Positions 31,515-39,520 of a stretch of DNA of 46,619 bases are shown here, piece after piece (within the stretch, counting starts at the first letter, position 1; the number at the start of each line of letters is the position of its first letter). The position numbers and the translations under genes were made by a program. A model generated the notes under the pieces. The model saw nothing but the letters and a program-made list of their open reading frames with translations, did no database searches and had not been told where the DNA came from. The DNA is from an uncultured Ruminiclostridium sp. GTDB taxonomy: Bacteria > Bacillota > Clostridia > Oscillospirales > Ruminococcaceae. The stretch covers positions 1-46,619 of the forward strand of contig CANQKE010000018.1 in assembly GCA_947624435.1 (NCBI GenBank), given 5' to 3'.

Positions 31515-31795
31515 TTAGGCATGCGGGAGTTGAACCCAAGTCGGTTTTTACGGGCATCTTTCCGCCAATACTGCGTCAACCTCGCTCGACATACGCGAGT
31601 ATGCCTTCGTTCGGTTTCCTTGTCTTGACGAAAATCTGCTCCGTAAAAACTGCTATGCACCTCACGGCGAGAGATTTTGGAGATAGTTTTGTTCCTTGCG
31701 ACGCAGGCAGGCTGGCGCCTGTCAAGGAGCAAGGGGCAAAAATAGCCCAAAAGAATCGTCGTGAGGCGGCTAGGGTTCGATTCCCGCATGCCTAA
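31515..31795. mobile_element. 281-bp palindromic repeat element with tRNA T-arm-like inverted ends
   Basis: The terminal arms 31515-31537 and 31773-31795 are inverted copies matching at 21 of 23 positions. The right arm reads GGGTTCGATTCCC then GCATGCC, which is exactly a tRNA T-arm followed by a 7-nt acceptor strand. Inside are further pairs: CGGTTTTTACGG (31542-31553) with CCGTAAAAACTG (31641-31652); a CATA/TATG hairpin near 31589-31602; and CCTCACG with CGTGAGG enclosing a long stem in the right half (GTTCCTTGC with GCAAGGGGC). The whole could fold into one branched RNA or cruciform. No transposase is encoded; the open frames across it are by-products. From memory, very similar sequence recurs in related clostridial genomes, which fits a MITE-like or structured-RNA element. 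I cannot verify this here. Confidence 0.7.
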
Positions 31796-34427
31796 GCTCG
31801 TTGTAATCCAGATTAAACTCCATATCCTCGGTCATCTCACCGTAATATACTACCGGCGTTTTCTGTCCGTCGGAGCTTATTATCCACAAAAAGCAGGCGC
31901 CGAAATCGGTCGGCAGGATATACCCGGTCGCCGTTCCGTTTTCATCGCAGGTAAAGTTCACCTGCGCGCTTGAGAATTCGTCGGAGACCTGAACAACGCC
32001 CGACCACTGTGCGTCGGCGGGAACGTTTTTAAGATTGAACGTCACCTTGATCGCGCCCTCGGGTCTTTCATAACCCTCCCAGGAGGTCGTGCTGCTTTCA
32101 AGATTAGCCTCGTCGATAATAACGTCCAGCTCATCAAGATATTCCTCCAGTCCGAGCCGGCCTGCAAAAAATCTTATCATCTCCGCTATATCTTTGAAAG
32201 AGCATTTCGGGCTGTAGATGTACGCCATATTCTTCCAAATATCGAAATTATCCTGCAAGCTTATCCCGCGATCCGACATTTTCCATGCAATATAGGCAAG
32301 TAAGGAATTATTCCTGTGTACGCCGCCCCTGTCGTCTACTGCAGAAGCGTCGGTGTAGATGGAATTCATGATATAGTAAACGTCGCCGATATATTCCGGC
32401 TGGTATTTTGAGTGCGGGTCGGACATGCAACGCAGATCAAAGCCGGACTGCTCGCCGAATATCCAGCTCTCGGTATCGCAGTTTTCCGGATCGGCAAGCA
32501 TTTCAAGGATATTCCCGAGTATATCGCAATATCCCTCTTCTATCGCGCCGGCGTTGTTGGTGACCTCTCCGGTGCAGAAATGCGTTACTCTTATACCGTG
32601 GGTGAATTCGTGCGCGGTAATGTCCAGCGCCTGACTAAGCGCGGAGCGTCCGAACATAAAGCAGCCGAATCCGTCTATCGAGTCCATAAAGCAGGCGTTT
32701 TCATTCTCTTTGCCGTCTTTCGGCCAGCCAAAGCCGATAGCCAGCGGAAGACCTCTGCCGTCTATCGAGGTTATCCCCTCATCGGCATAAAAATCGTATA
32801 TCGTCCTCATATTCTCAAACACTGTAACGAATATCGGGTCAACGTCCTCTTTATCGGAAAAAGTATAAGGTATGATGTCATTCAAAGAATATCCCATCTC
32901 GGGGTCATCGAGGTATGATCTCCATGAATCTATACAAATCATTCTGCGCTCGGTATCAAGGAAATAATGCCCCTCATCGTTTTCGGCGACCGGCAAAGTC
33001 ACCTCATTGCCGAACACGTCGGTAAAAGTCATCTCCTCGGTGGTTTCGTCAAAATACACGTCGTTGACATAAGCGCCGTTGCTGCCGTCGGGTACAGCCG
33101 AGATGGGAAGAGCGCAGAGTATCTCGCCGCTTTCAACATCTACGCAGAGCTTTCTGAACGTATCATCGCTGAGTTTTACATAAAACGGCCAGCAGTTGAG
33201 CAAGCCCTGGTTGTATATAAATTCCGTCGCGATGTCCTCCGTTATGATAAGCTCGCCGCCGGTCGCTTCGGCGTATTCCTCAGCCGACTTTTTCGCCTTG
33301 TAGAAGGAGTTTTGGAACTCCTCGTCGTCAAGATCCTCCGAATTTACGGTATCGTCCAGGGAACTTGACAGGCATATCGTATTTCCGTCCTTATCCGTGC
33401 CTATCTTAATATAGCAATTTTGTAACTCTTCATCATAGGAAAATTGATAGAACGTGTAATAAACGTCGCCGTTATCCGCGGTATCCGACCTCAAAAAATA
33501 TATGAGCAGTGTGTTTTCTTTCCCTCCGCCGAGCAGCGAGGATACCGCTCCGAGAGCCTCGTACGCCGTCATCATATCTGTTACTTTATAATCGGTGAAC
33601 CTGCCGTTTATGAACGTTACCTTTCCGGTCTCATCATTGCGCAGGATTACCGCTTTGCCGTCGTTGAGACGTTGGATATCCTCTTCGGAATTATCATGTA
33701 CTTTAGGCTGCTCCGGTACGTCAATGTTGAGGGTGACCGTTACCGTTTCGCCGCCGAGCTCTATCTCAAGCACCTGTGTTGAGAGATCGCTTTCAGCCTC
33801 TTCCGCGTCGGCCGTAAGCGGTAAAGACGTTACCACCGCGGTACCTGCTACCGCCACGCAAAGTATCAGTGAAAGCAGCTGTTTTTTCTTTCTTATAGCC
33901 GCGAATCCTACCGCCGCCAAAGCCAGAACGGATACGGCGATAGCCGCACCACTGACGCCTACACCGGTGTTTGGGTTGTCGTTTTCCGACTCGGAGGATT
34001 CAGGCTGAGAGCTTTCGGGTTCTGAGCTTTCCGGCTGTGAGCTTTCCGGCTCGGAAGATTCAGGCTGTGAGCTTTCCGGCTCGGAAGATTCCGGCTGTGA
34101 GGATCCCTCCTGTTGCAAAAGCTCTACTTCAAAGGTAAGGCTGTCGCTGTCACCCGCGGCGAGCGATACGTCGGTCTTTGAGCTTTCGCCTTTTATTACC
34201 GCGTTGTCCGATACCGATACGCTGTAGCCGATGCCGTCTACGTCATAGTAGTAATCGTTTGTAACGGTGGCCGTCACTGTCGCCGAAGTGCCGTCTTCAC
34301 TGTCTGCACCGAGCGAGCCGGTAACGGCGTACCCCTCCGCTGAGGCGGAAAACGCACAGACAAACAGCATAGCCGAGGCGGTCGTTATCGCTGCGGCAAA
34401 CTTTGCTTTTTTCATACTTATAATCAT
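31770..34427 (-). CDS. Composite surface protein: NPNTG sortase-substrate module followed by a thermolysin-like M4 metallopeptidase
   Basis: About 885 aa. Part 1: signal peptide (1-31, ending SASA), a beta-rich domain (32-108), four QPESSEPESS-type repeats (about 109-149), NPNTG (151-155), a hydrophobic helix (157-178) and RKKK (179-182). Part 2: a second signal-like hydrophobic segment (184-205, ending LTADA), a propeptide-like region with FTP/PepSY-type segments (about 250-445) and an M4 catalytic domain. That domain has zinc/catalytic HEFTH (606-610) and the third ligand Glu in GAIEEGYCD (E631), as in thermolysin. The last eight codons (LRHAGIEP) and the stop come from the repeat element at 31515-31795. 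The start is uncertain: ATG 34427 is 2 nt from AAGGAG and ATG 34415 is 14 nt away. It is secreted and probably wall- or membrane-attached. Confidence 0.85.
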   Translation of the reverse strand: MIISMKKAKFAAAITTASAMLFVCAFSASAEGYAVTGSLGADSEDGTSATVTATVTNDYYYDVDGIGYSVSVSDNAVIKGESSKTDVSLAAGDSDSLTFEVELLQQEGSSQPESSEPESSQPESSEPESSQPESSEPESSQPESSESENDNPNTGVGVSGAAIAVSVLALAAVGFAAIRKKKQLLSLILCVAVAGTAVVTSLPLTADAEEAESDLSTQVLEIELGGETVTVTLNIDVPEQPKVHDNSEEDIQRLNDGKAVILRNDETGKVTFINGRFTDYKVTDMMTAYEALGAVSSLLGGGKENTLLIYFLRSDTADNGDVYYTFYQFSYDEELQNCYIKIGTDKDGNTICLSSSLDDTVNSEDLDDEEFQNSFYKAKKSAEEYAEATGGELIITEDIATEFIYNQGLLNCWPFYVKLSDDTFRKLCVDVESGEILCALPISAVPDGSNGAYVNDVYFDETTEEMTFTDVFGNEVTLPVAENDEGHYFLDTERRMICIDSWRSYLDDPEMGYSLNDIIPYTFSDKEDVDPIFVTVFENMRTIYDFYADEGITSIDGRGLPLAIGFGWPKDGKENENACFMDSIDGFGCFMFGRSALSQALDITAHEFTHGIRVTHFCTGEVTNNAGAIEEGYCDILGNILEMLADPENCDTESWIFGEQSGFDLRCMSDPHSKYQPEYIGDVYYIMNSIYTDASAVDDRGGVHRNNSLLAYIAWKMSDRGISLQDNFDIWKNMAYIYSPKCSFKDIAEMIRFFAGRLGLEEYLDELDVIIDEANLESSTTSWEGYERPEGAIKVTFNLKNVPADAQWSGVVQVSDEFSSAQVNFTCDENGTATGYILPTDFGACFLWIISSDGQKTPVVYYGEMTEDMEFNLDYNELRHAGIEP
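33981..34103 (-). repeat. 30-bp tandem repeats encoding PESS linker
   Basis: Four units encode SQPESSEPES in the linker before the NPNTG motif. The DNA units (around GAGCTTTCCGGCTCGGAAGA) are almost identical, so copy number can vary by slippage. Such Pro/Glu/Ser stretches usually span the cell wall. Confidence 0.85.
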
Positions 34428-34454
34428 ATCTCCTTTTTGTTCAAAATATGATAC

Positions 34455-34484
34455 AGCCATGCCGAACCGCAGTCCGGCATGGCT
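34455..34484 (-). promoter_or_regulatory. 5'-end hairpin in the leader of the M4 peptidase mRNA
   Basis: AGCCATGCCG (34455-34464) and CGGCATGGCT (34475-34484) form a perfect 10-bp stem with a 10-nt loop, just downstream of the predicted transcription start near 34487. A stem at the extreme 5' end can stabilise mRNA. There is no T-run, so it is a poor terminator for the gene upstream. Confidence 0.6.
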
Positions 34485-34492
34485 TAAATTTA

Positions 34493-34521
34493 ATTATAGC
34501 ATATTTATATAAATTTTTCAA
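34493..34521 (-). promoter_or_regulatory. Promoter of the M4 peptidase gene
   Basis: On the minus strand, -35 TTGAAA (34516-34521) and consensus -10 TATAAT (34493-34498) are 17 bp apart. The leader is about 60 nt. Confidence 0.8.
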
Positions 34522-34581
34522 ACCTATCTAATTGACGATTATGCGATAAAATCCGACTTTTACGAAATCATCTCAAGGATA

Positions 34582-35595
34582 TTATTCAAAATATTTTCCG
34601 TATTTTTCCTTGCATGCTTTCCAGTAGATAGTATACTGCTCGTAATCTTCTACCAGGCTGTTATGACCGTTCACGTCGTATCCGTGAAACTCCGGTGCGT
34701 CATCACCCAAAGCAAGCCGGAAATTTGCGAAATAAAGCGAATCGTCCAGTACAAATTCTTTGCCGCCTAACATATCGTCTTCAAACGGCCTGCGAATATA
34801 CTTCTCATTGTCCATAAGAATACAATAGGATTTTCCTTTCTCCATAGGATAAGATATACTCGACGATGCATACGGAGCAAGGCCTATAATAACACTGTTA
34901 TTTCCTTTATGAGCCTTGAAGTATTCAATCATGTCATCAGATATAAAATAGCCACAATTCTTACGAGCACTTATAAATTCGTCAGTTAATAAAGAATAGT
35001 TGGCATTTATATATATGATATCTCCTTTTTTGAACGGCGTTTTATCTCCGAAATCATCCAGCACCTCCTCTATCAAAATCGGAACAGCAAGAAGCGGATA
35101 GCCGACGCGATCATTTCCTTTGTCCATATACATCAGCCAAGGCACATCATCCGCACAACGAGGGTATATCGCAAAAGCCTCTCCTGCCAATGAAGCTTTG
35201 ATCATGGTCTTTTCAAATGTGGCACTTTCGGTAATAAATTTATCATAGTCGTGTTTATAATAGAGTTTCTCTTCCAGCCGACTGCCAAGGGTGCAGATAG
35301 GACCGACATAAGGAAAATCCTCGCTGAAATTCAGAATATCGCTTTTCTCCCAATCAAACGTGTAGCCATCAAACCCGTCCGGAGCTTTGAGCCATGGGTG
35401 TTCTGTTTCTTCTTTGTCATCTTCGGTAAGATCTACAACTACGCCTTTTCCATCCGTGCTTTCCGTGCTGTCGGAAATAACGGTGCTGTCGCCGATAACG
35501 GTGCTGTCGCCGACTGTACCGGCTGCCTGTGCCGCGCAGCCTGACAGCATAGCGGCTGCAAGTGTCAATGCGAGCATGTTTGTTGATTTTTTCAT
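34582..35595 (-). CDS. Lipoprotein of unknown function
   Basis: 337 aa from ATG 35595, chosen because GGAGG lies 8 nt upstream. The signal peptide ends in lipobox LSGC with C20. A short acidic/Ser-Thr linker with repeated DSTVI/DST units follows, then a soluble domain of about 280 residues rich in aromatic and acidic residues. I recognise no family and no enzyme motif. It should sit on the outer face of the membrane. It has its own promoter and precedes the M4 peptidase gene, which also has its own, so they need not act together. Confidence 0.65.
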   Translation of the reverse strand: MKKSTNMLALTLAAAMLSGCAAQAAGTVGDSTVIGDSTVISDSTESTDGKGVVVDLTEDDKEETEHPWLKAPDGFDGYTFDWEKSDILNFSEDFPYVGPICTLGSRLEEKLYYKHDYDKFITESATFEKTMIKASLAGEAFAIYPRCADDVPWLMYMDKGNDRVGYPLLAVPILIEEVLDDFGDKTPFKKGDIIYINANYSLLTDEFISARKNCGYFISDDMIEYFKAHKGNNSVIIGLAPYASSSISYPMEKGKSYCILMDNEKYIRRPFEDDMLGGKEFVLDDSLYFANFRLALGDDAPEFHGYDVNGHNSLVEDYEQYTIYWKACKEKYGKYFE

Positions 35596-35700
35596 GGCAT
35601 GTTCCTCCATTCTTTTAAGATGGCTTTGGTCATAACGGTAATTTTAAGTTGATTTGCAAAACGGCTTAAAAGCGTAATTGCCAAATACTCCTTATTAATA

Positions 35701-35729
35701 ATAGTAACACAATTTTATCCATGTGTCAA
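35701..35729 (-). promoter_or_regulatory. Promoter of the lipoprotein gene
   Basis: On the minus strand, -35 TTGACA (35724-35729) and -10 TACTAT (35701-35706) are 17 bp apart. The leader is about 100 nt and holds no recognisable riboswitch. Confidence 0.75.
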
Positions 35730-35826
35730 CACAATTCATATTATTTTACTTTAATAACTTAAATTTTATCTGTTTTGAACAATTTTGTTGTTCTGTTTTT
35801 GTGGAAGATTTTTTTGTTTTCCCCTC

Positions 35827-35855
35827 TTGACAAATTTAATACTTCGTGATATGAT
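35827..35855 (+). promoter_or_regulatory. Promoter of the padR operon
   Basis: -35 TTGACA (35827-35832) and -10 TATGAT (35850-35855) are 17 bp apart. Transcription would start near 35862, so the leader is under 20 nt. Confidence 0.82.
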
Positions 35856-35856
35856 G

Positions 35857-35877
35857 TATACCATGAGAGGAGGTATA
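35857..35877. promoter_or_regulatory. Inverted repeat over padR start and ribosome site, likely autoregulatory operator
   Basis: TATACC (35857-35862) and GGTATA (35872-35877) flank a 9-bp spacer that contains most of the AGGAGG ribosome site (35868-35873). It lies directly after the -10. PadR proteins usually repress their own operon, so it is the likely binding site. Confidence 0.6.
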
Positions 35878-35879
35878 GT

Positions 35880-36197
35880 ATGGATATTCAGTTGAAGCGT
35901 GGACTTTTGGACGTTTGCGTGCTGGCGGCGATCAAGGACAAGGACTCCTACGGATACCGGATAATCAAGGATATGAAGCCATATATTTCGCTGTCCGAAT
36001 CGACTTTATATACCATTTTGAAGCGCCTTGAAACGGCGGGAATGCTGACCGTCCACAGCATTGAGCACGACGGGCGTCTTAGAAAATATTACCATATCAC
36101 CGACTCGGGACTTCGTCGCATTGAAGAATTCAAGGAGGATTGGAAAGAAATTCTTTCCATATATCGTTTTGTAGTCAAGGAGGAAGAGAATGAATAA
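35880..36197 (+). CDS. PadR-family transcriptional regulator
   Basis: 105 aa, the short PadR form: one winged-helix domain (LKRGLLDVCVLAAIKDKDSYGYRI, then SESTLYTILKRLE and GRLRKYYHIT) and one C-terminal dimerisation helix. It probably represses this operon. PadR next to DUF1700 and DUF4097 genes is a recurring Firmicute arrangement linked to membrane or cell-envelope stress. The inducer is unknown. It overlaps the next gene by 8 bp. Confidence 0.93.
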   Translation: MDIQLKRGLLDVCVLAAIKDKDSYGYRIIKDMKPYISLSESTLYTILKRLETAGMLTVHSIEHDGRLRKYYHITDSGLRRIEEFKEDWKEILSIYRFVVKEEENE

Positions 36198-36789
36198 ACA
36201 GGAATTTTTGGAGCAGCTTCGGCAGGGCTTGCGCGGGCTGCCTTGGGAGGATATCGAGGAGCGGCTGACCTTTTACAGCGAGATGATAGACGACAGAATG
36301 GAAGAGGGACTGTCGGAGACCGAGGCGGTCGCCGAGATAGGAGACGTCCGGGAGATAATCTCGCAGATCAGGGCGGACGTCCCGCTCACAAAGATAGTAA
36401 AAGAAAAAATCAAGCCGAAAAGCCCGGTAAAGCCGTGGGTCATCGTCCTTTTGATAATCGGCTTCCCGCTCTGGTTCCCGATCCTTATCGCCGCTATCGC
36501 GATCATTTTAGCGGTGTACATCGTCTTCTGGTCGGTGATAATTTCACTCTGGGCGGTCTTTGCTTCGTTCATTGCCGGGGCATTCAGCGGAGTTTATTCG
36601 GCGGTGTATTTTTTGATATGCGGCAAAGCCGTCACCGTTTTGTCAATGCTCGCGGTCGGGCTTTTATGCGCAGGGCTGGCGATATTTATGTTTTTTGCAT
36701 GCCTTGCCGCGACCAAGGGAGTAATTTGGCTGACAAAAAAAGCCGCTATCGGGCTTAAGCATATGCTTATCGGAAAGGAGACAGCGTGA
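36190..36789 (+). CDS. DUF1700 (HAAS domain) membrane protein
   Basis: 199 aa. The N-terminal helical HAAS domain (about 1-75) begins MNKQEFLEQLRQGL and has ERLTFYSEMIDDRMEEGLSE and an EIGDVREI motif. It is followed by about four membrane helices (about 79-190). HAAS proteins are thought to pass signals between the PadR regulator and membrane partners. The function is not proven. AAGGAGG precedes the ATG, and the stop overlaps the following start (TGATG). Confidence 0.9.
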   Translation: MNKQEFLEQLRQGLRGLPWEDIEERLTFYSEMIDDRMEEGLSETEAVAEIGDVREIISQIRADVPLTKIVKEKIKPKSPVKPWVIVLLIIGFPLWFPILIAAIAIILAVYIVFWSVIISLWAVFASFIAGAFSGVYSAVYFLICGKAVTVLSMLAVGLLCAGLAIFMFFACLAATKGVIWLTKKAAIGLKHMLIGKETA

Positions 36790-37751
36790 TGAGTAAAACT
36801 GTTAAAATATGGCTTATTGTCGGCGCGGCGCTGATCCTTATTAGCGCGATCCTGTTTATTATAGCTCTTGCACTCTGCGGCTGGGATATAACCAAGCTTG
36901 GGACGGCAAATTATGTAACAACGACATACGAGCCGAGCGGCGATTTCAAAAATATCACGGTAAACGTGCACACGACCGACCTTGAGTTTTTGCCCTCAGA
37001 GGACGGAAAATGCAGGATAGTCTGCTGTGAAGACGAGAGAGTAAAGCATACCACAGAGGTAAAGGACGGCGCTCTCGTCATCGGCACCGAGGATACGCGC
37101 AGGTGGCTCAACTTTATTTCGTTATCTTTCATAAGCCCGAAAATGACGGTCTATCTGCCGCAAAACGAATACGGCTCTTTGGACGTAAGCACCGATACCG
37201 GCGCCGTTAATCTGCCGAAAAACTTTGCCTTTGAGAGCATAAAGATCGCCGGTCATACGGGCGCGGTGAACTGCTCGGCAAGCGTCGAGGGCGGCGTAGA
37301 TATCAAGCTTAACACCGGCGCGATAGCTTTAAGCGACGTTTCAGCCGGAAGTATGAAGCTCAAAACCAACACCGGCAGCATAGAATTGAGCGGCAACGTC
37401 GACGAAAATATCGATATTGAGGCGTCTACCGGAATGTTAAGGCTTGAAAATATCACCTGCGGCGATCTTCGCGTCAAGAACAGCACCGGCTTTATAAAGC
37501 TTGAAAATGTGATCAGCACGGGCTTTTTGGAGATCAGGAACAAGACCGGAGACGTGGCGCTCGATCAGAGCGACGCCGCCGAGCTTTATATCGAAACCAG
37601 CACCGGCAGCGTCAGCGGAGAGCTTTTGACGGATAAGATCTTCTTCGCAGAGTCGAACATCGGTCATGTAAGCGTGCCTAAATCCACGACCGGCGGCCGC
37701 TGTGAAATAAAGACGAACACCGGCAGCATTGAGATGAGTGTAAAAGAGTGA
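36789..37751 (+). CDS. DUF4097 family beta-strand repeat protein, membrane-anchored
   Basis: 320 aa from ATG 36789 (8 nt after AAAGGAG; the GTG at 36786 is less well placed). A single membrane helix (about 6-31) is followed by a repetitive domain of short strands with the motif NTGSIxLS / STGxIxLE, at least seven turns, predicting a right-handed beta-solenoid outside the cell. This is the DUF4097 (adhesin-like) family. It ends in NTGSIEMSVKE. It is the third gene of the padR operon. Confidence 0.9.
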   Translation: MSKTVKIWLIVGAALILISAILFIIALALCGWDITKLGTANYVTTTYEPSGDFKNITVNVHTTDLEFLPSEDGKCRIVCCEDERVKHTTEVKDGALVIGTEDTRRWLNFISLSFISPKMTVYLPQNEYGSLDVSTDTGAVNLPKNFAFESIKIAGHTGAVNCSASVEGGVDIKLNTGAIALSDVSAGSMKLKTNTGSIELSGNVDENIDIEASTGMLRLENITCGDLRVKNSTGFIKLENVISTGFLEIRNKTGDVALDQSDAAELYIETSTGSVSGELLTDKIFFAESNIGHVSVPKSTTGGRCEIKTNTGSIEMSVKE

Positions 37752-37806
37752 CAGGAGTAAAAAAGCTTTACCGATACGACATGATTTTCACCGTACCGCT
37801 ATCGTT

Positions 37807-38676
37807 TTAATCCTCCTCAACAGTGCTTTCAAAATTGCTCTTTCGTGATATCAACGCGGCGGCGGCCGTTAATGCCAATATAAATACGGCAAAATACAAA
37901 TATGACGCCCAAAGCGGGAACACCGGTTCTCGAAGATATTCCGTGAAATGCTTCCACACCACGGTATTTCCCAGCGGAGTAAGCCACATCAGCGTACTGT
38001 TTGAGGCTGTTAACGACGCACCAAGCGCGGTAGCTGCGCAGACCGTGAGAAAGCCCGCTTTTTTCAGCTTTGCCACTCTGAACAGCAGCATAACGCAGGC
38101 GGTCCAAAGGAAAAACAGCAGCATAAGCCCAAAAGTCGCGGCCGCCGCCTTACCGGGAGTGAATTGATTATATAAATTTCCCGGCAGCAGCGAAGTTACC
38201 GCAGAGCCTATCTTTTCCGGAAAAAGCTCGCGGTAATATCTCACGCCGTCGCTCCAGTTATCGCCGATAAAGCATTTTGAAGCAAGAGGCAGCGTGCTGC
38301 CCAAAAACACCGCCGCTATATACGTAAGCGCCGCATAAAGCGACATCAGCAGCTGCCCGAATATCCAGTTAAGTCTGCCGCACCTGTGAAGATAAAACAT
38401 CGCGCTTTTATCTTCGCGCGGAAAATCTCCCATCACCGTCATATACCCAAGCGGCATGATAAGCAGCAGGAACGGGGAATTTCCCACCGCGATAAACGGC
38501 TCGAAAATACATAGGTTCTTTCCTGTCTCCGCCACGCATTCCGCCAAAGGGGCAAGCGCGCAATTATTGATAAATACCCAGACTATAAAGAATATAATTA
38601 TTCTCGGATTCAGCAGCCAGCGCAGATATTCCGTCCGTGAGATATAAAAAATTTTTGAAGGAGAAATATTATTCAC
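37807..38676 (-). CDS. ABC-2-like membrane permease (second of pair)
   Basis: 289 aa, about six membrane helices, with a long extracytoplasmic loop (about 125-165). The start MNNISPSKIFYISRTEYLRWLLNPR resembles ABC-2 permeases, where a cytoplasmic amphipathic helix precedes the first membrane helix. It overlaps the upstream permease by 8 bp. No ATPase gene is next to it. The exact family is not certain by eye. Confidence 0.65.
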   Translation of the reverse strand: MNNISPSKIFYISRTEYLRWLLNPRIIIFFIVWVFINNCALAPLAECVAETGKNLCIFEPFIAVGNSPFLLLIMPLGYMTVMGDFPREDKSAMFYLHRCGRLNWIFGQLLMSLYAALTYIAAVFLGSTLPLASKCFIGDNWSDGVRYYRELFPEKIGSAVTSLLPGNLYNQFTPGKAAAATFGLMLLFFLWTACVMLLFRVAKLKKAGFLTVCAATALGASLTASNSTLMWLTPLGNTVVWKHFTEYLREPVFPLWASYLYFAVFILALTAAAALISRKSNFESTVEED

Positions 38677-39514
38677 CGCAGTCTGTCCTCCTTATAGTCA
38701 CCGCCGAAAAAACGACAGCGCATACTCCTATATAAAGCAGATAAAATATCACTATAAACGGCAGCTTGTCGGTGTTCCAGAAATCGGTGAGCAGCAGCTC
38801 CCTGTCCGCCGCGGCGCAAAGCAGCGCAGGCACTTCATTCCCCGACGATAAAAGTTCTATCGAAAAGGAAGAGTACGCCTGCGCTATTATATATCTCAGC
38901 ATGAACGGCAAACACATCACTATATATTTATTTTTTACAAAGGAAAACAGCGCCAGCACAGGCAGCGACGATATACCGCCGAACAAGAACAGCTTTGCCG
39001 CTGTTAAAGCCAGCTTTACGGTAACGCCGTAAGGCATATATACCGCGGCAAGCTCAACGTCCTGCGACGCGGGAAACAGCATAAAGACTATCGCCGCATA
39101 CAGCAAAAAAGCAAGCGCCGCCGCCAGCCCCGCGGATATAAACGCCGAGGACAGCTTGGACAGGCAGAAAGAAAACCTGCTTTCGCGGCAGATAGAAAAG
39201 CGGATATTCCCGCTTTTTCTTTCCTCGGAAAAAACCGGAATAAAAGCGAACGTCACCGCTATCGGCATAAAGCTTGAGAACCACTCGCCGCCGTACTTGC
39301 CCAGTACGGTAAGATCGTACATGCCGAGCGCCTCTTTTTCTTCAAAGGAAAGTCGAAATATGCTTTCAAGCACCGTATAGCTTTTTGAGCTTGGCTGATC
39401 GTAATAAGCGTTCGACGCCAGCATAAGCGCCAGCATTATACCGATACAGATAGGAAAATACGGAGAAAACAGTGTTTTTGTAAGGTCGGTCTTTACAGCT
39501 CTTAATACGTTCAT
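38669..39514 (-). CDS. ABC-2-like membrane permease (first of pair)
   Basis: 281 aa, about six membrane helices. The pattern MNVLRAVKTDLTKTLFSPYF, then FIPVFSEERKSGNIRFSICRESRF is typical of ABC-2 permeases (the EERKSG loop after the second helix). It sits 6 nt after the lipoprotein gene and overlaps the next permease, so all three are one operon. Confidence 0.75.
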   Translation of the reverse strand: MNVLRAVKTDLTKTLFSPYFPICIGIMLALMLASNAYYDQPSSKSYTVLESIFRLSFEEKEALGMYDLTVLGKYGGEWFSSFMPIAVTFAFIPVFSEERKSGNIRFSICRESRFSFCLSKLSSAFISAGLAAALAFLLYAAIVFMLFPASQDVELAAVYMPYGVTVKLALTAAKLFLFGGISSLPVLALFSFVKNKYIVMCLPFMLRYIIAQAYSSFSIELLSSGNEVPALLCAAADRELLLTDFWNTDKLPFIVIFYLLYIGVCAVVFSAVTIRRTDCGE

Positions 39515-39520
39515 GAGTTA

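Noticed and set aside
31508-31795. Open reading frames of 93 and 111 codons across the palindromic element
   Set aside because: They arise from the inverted repeat itself, overlap on opposite strands, lack ribosome sites and have no recognisable domain. Similar translations are typical false gene calls from such repeats.
31515-31795. A real tRNA gene
   Set aside because: Only the T-arm and acceptor 3' half are present, in two inverted copies. No D-arm or anticodon arm could be found in either orientation at the right distance.
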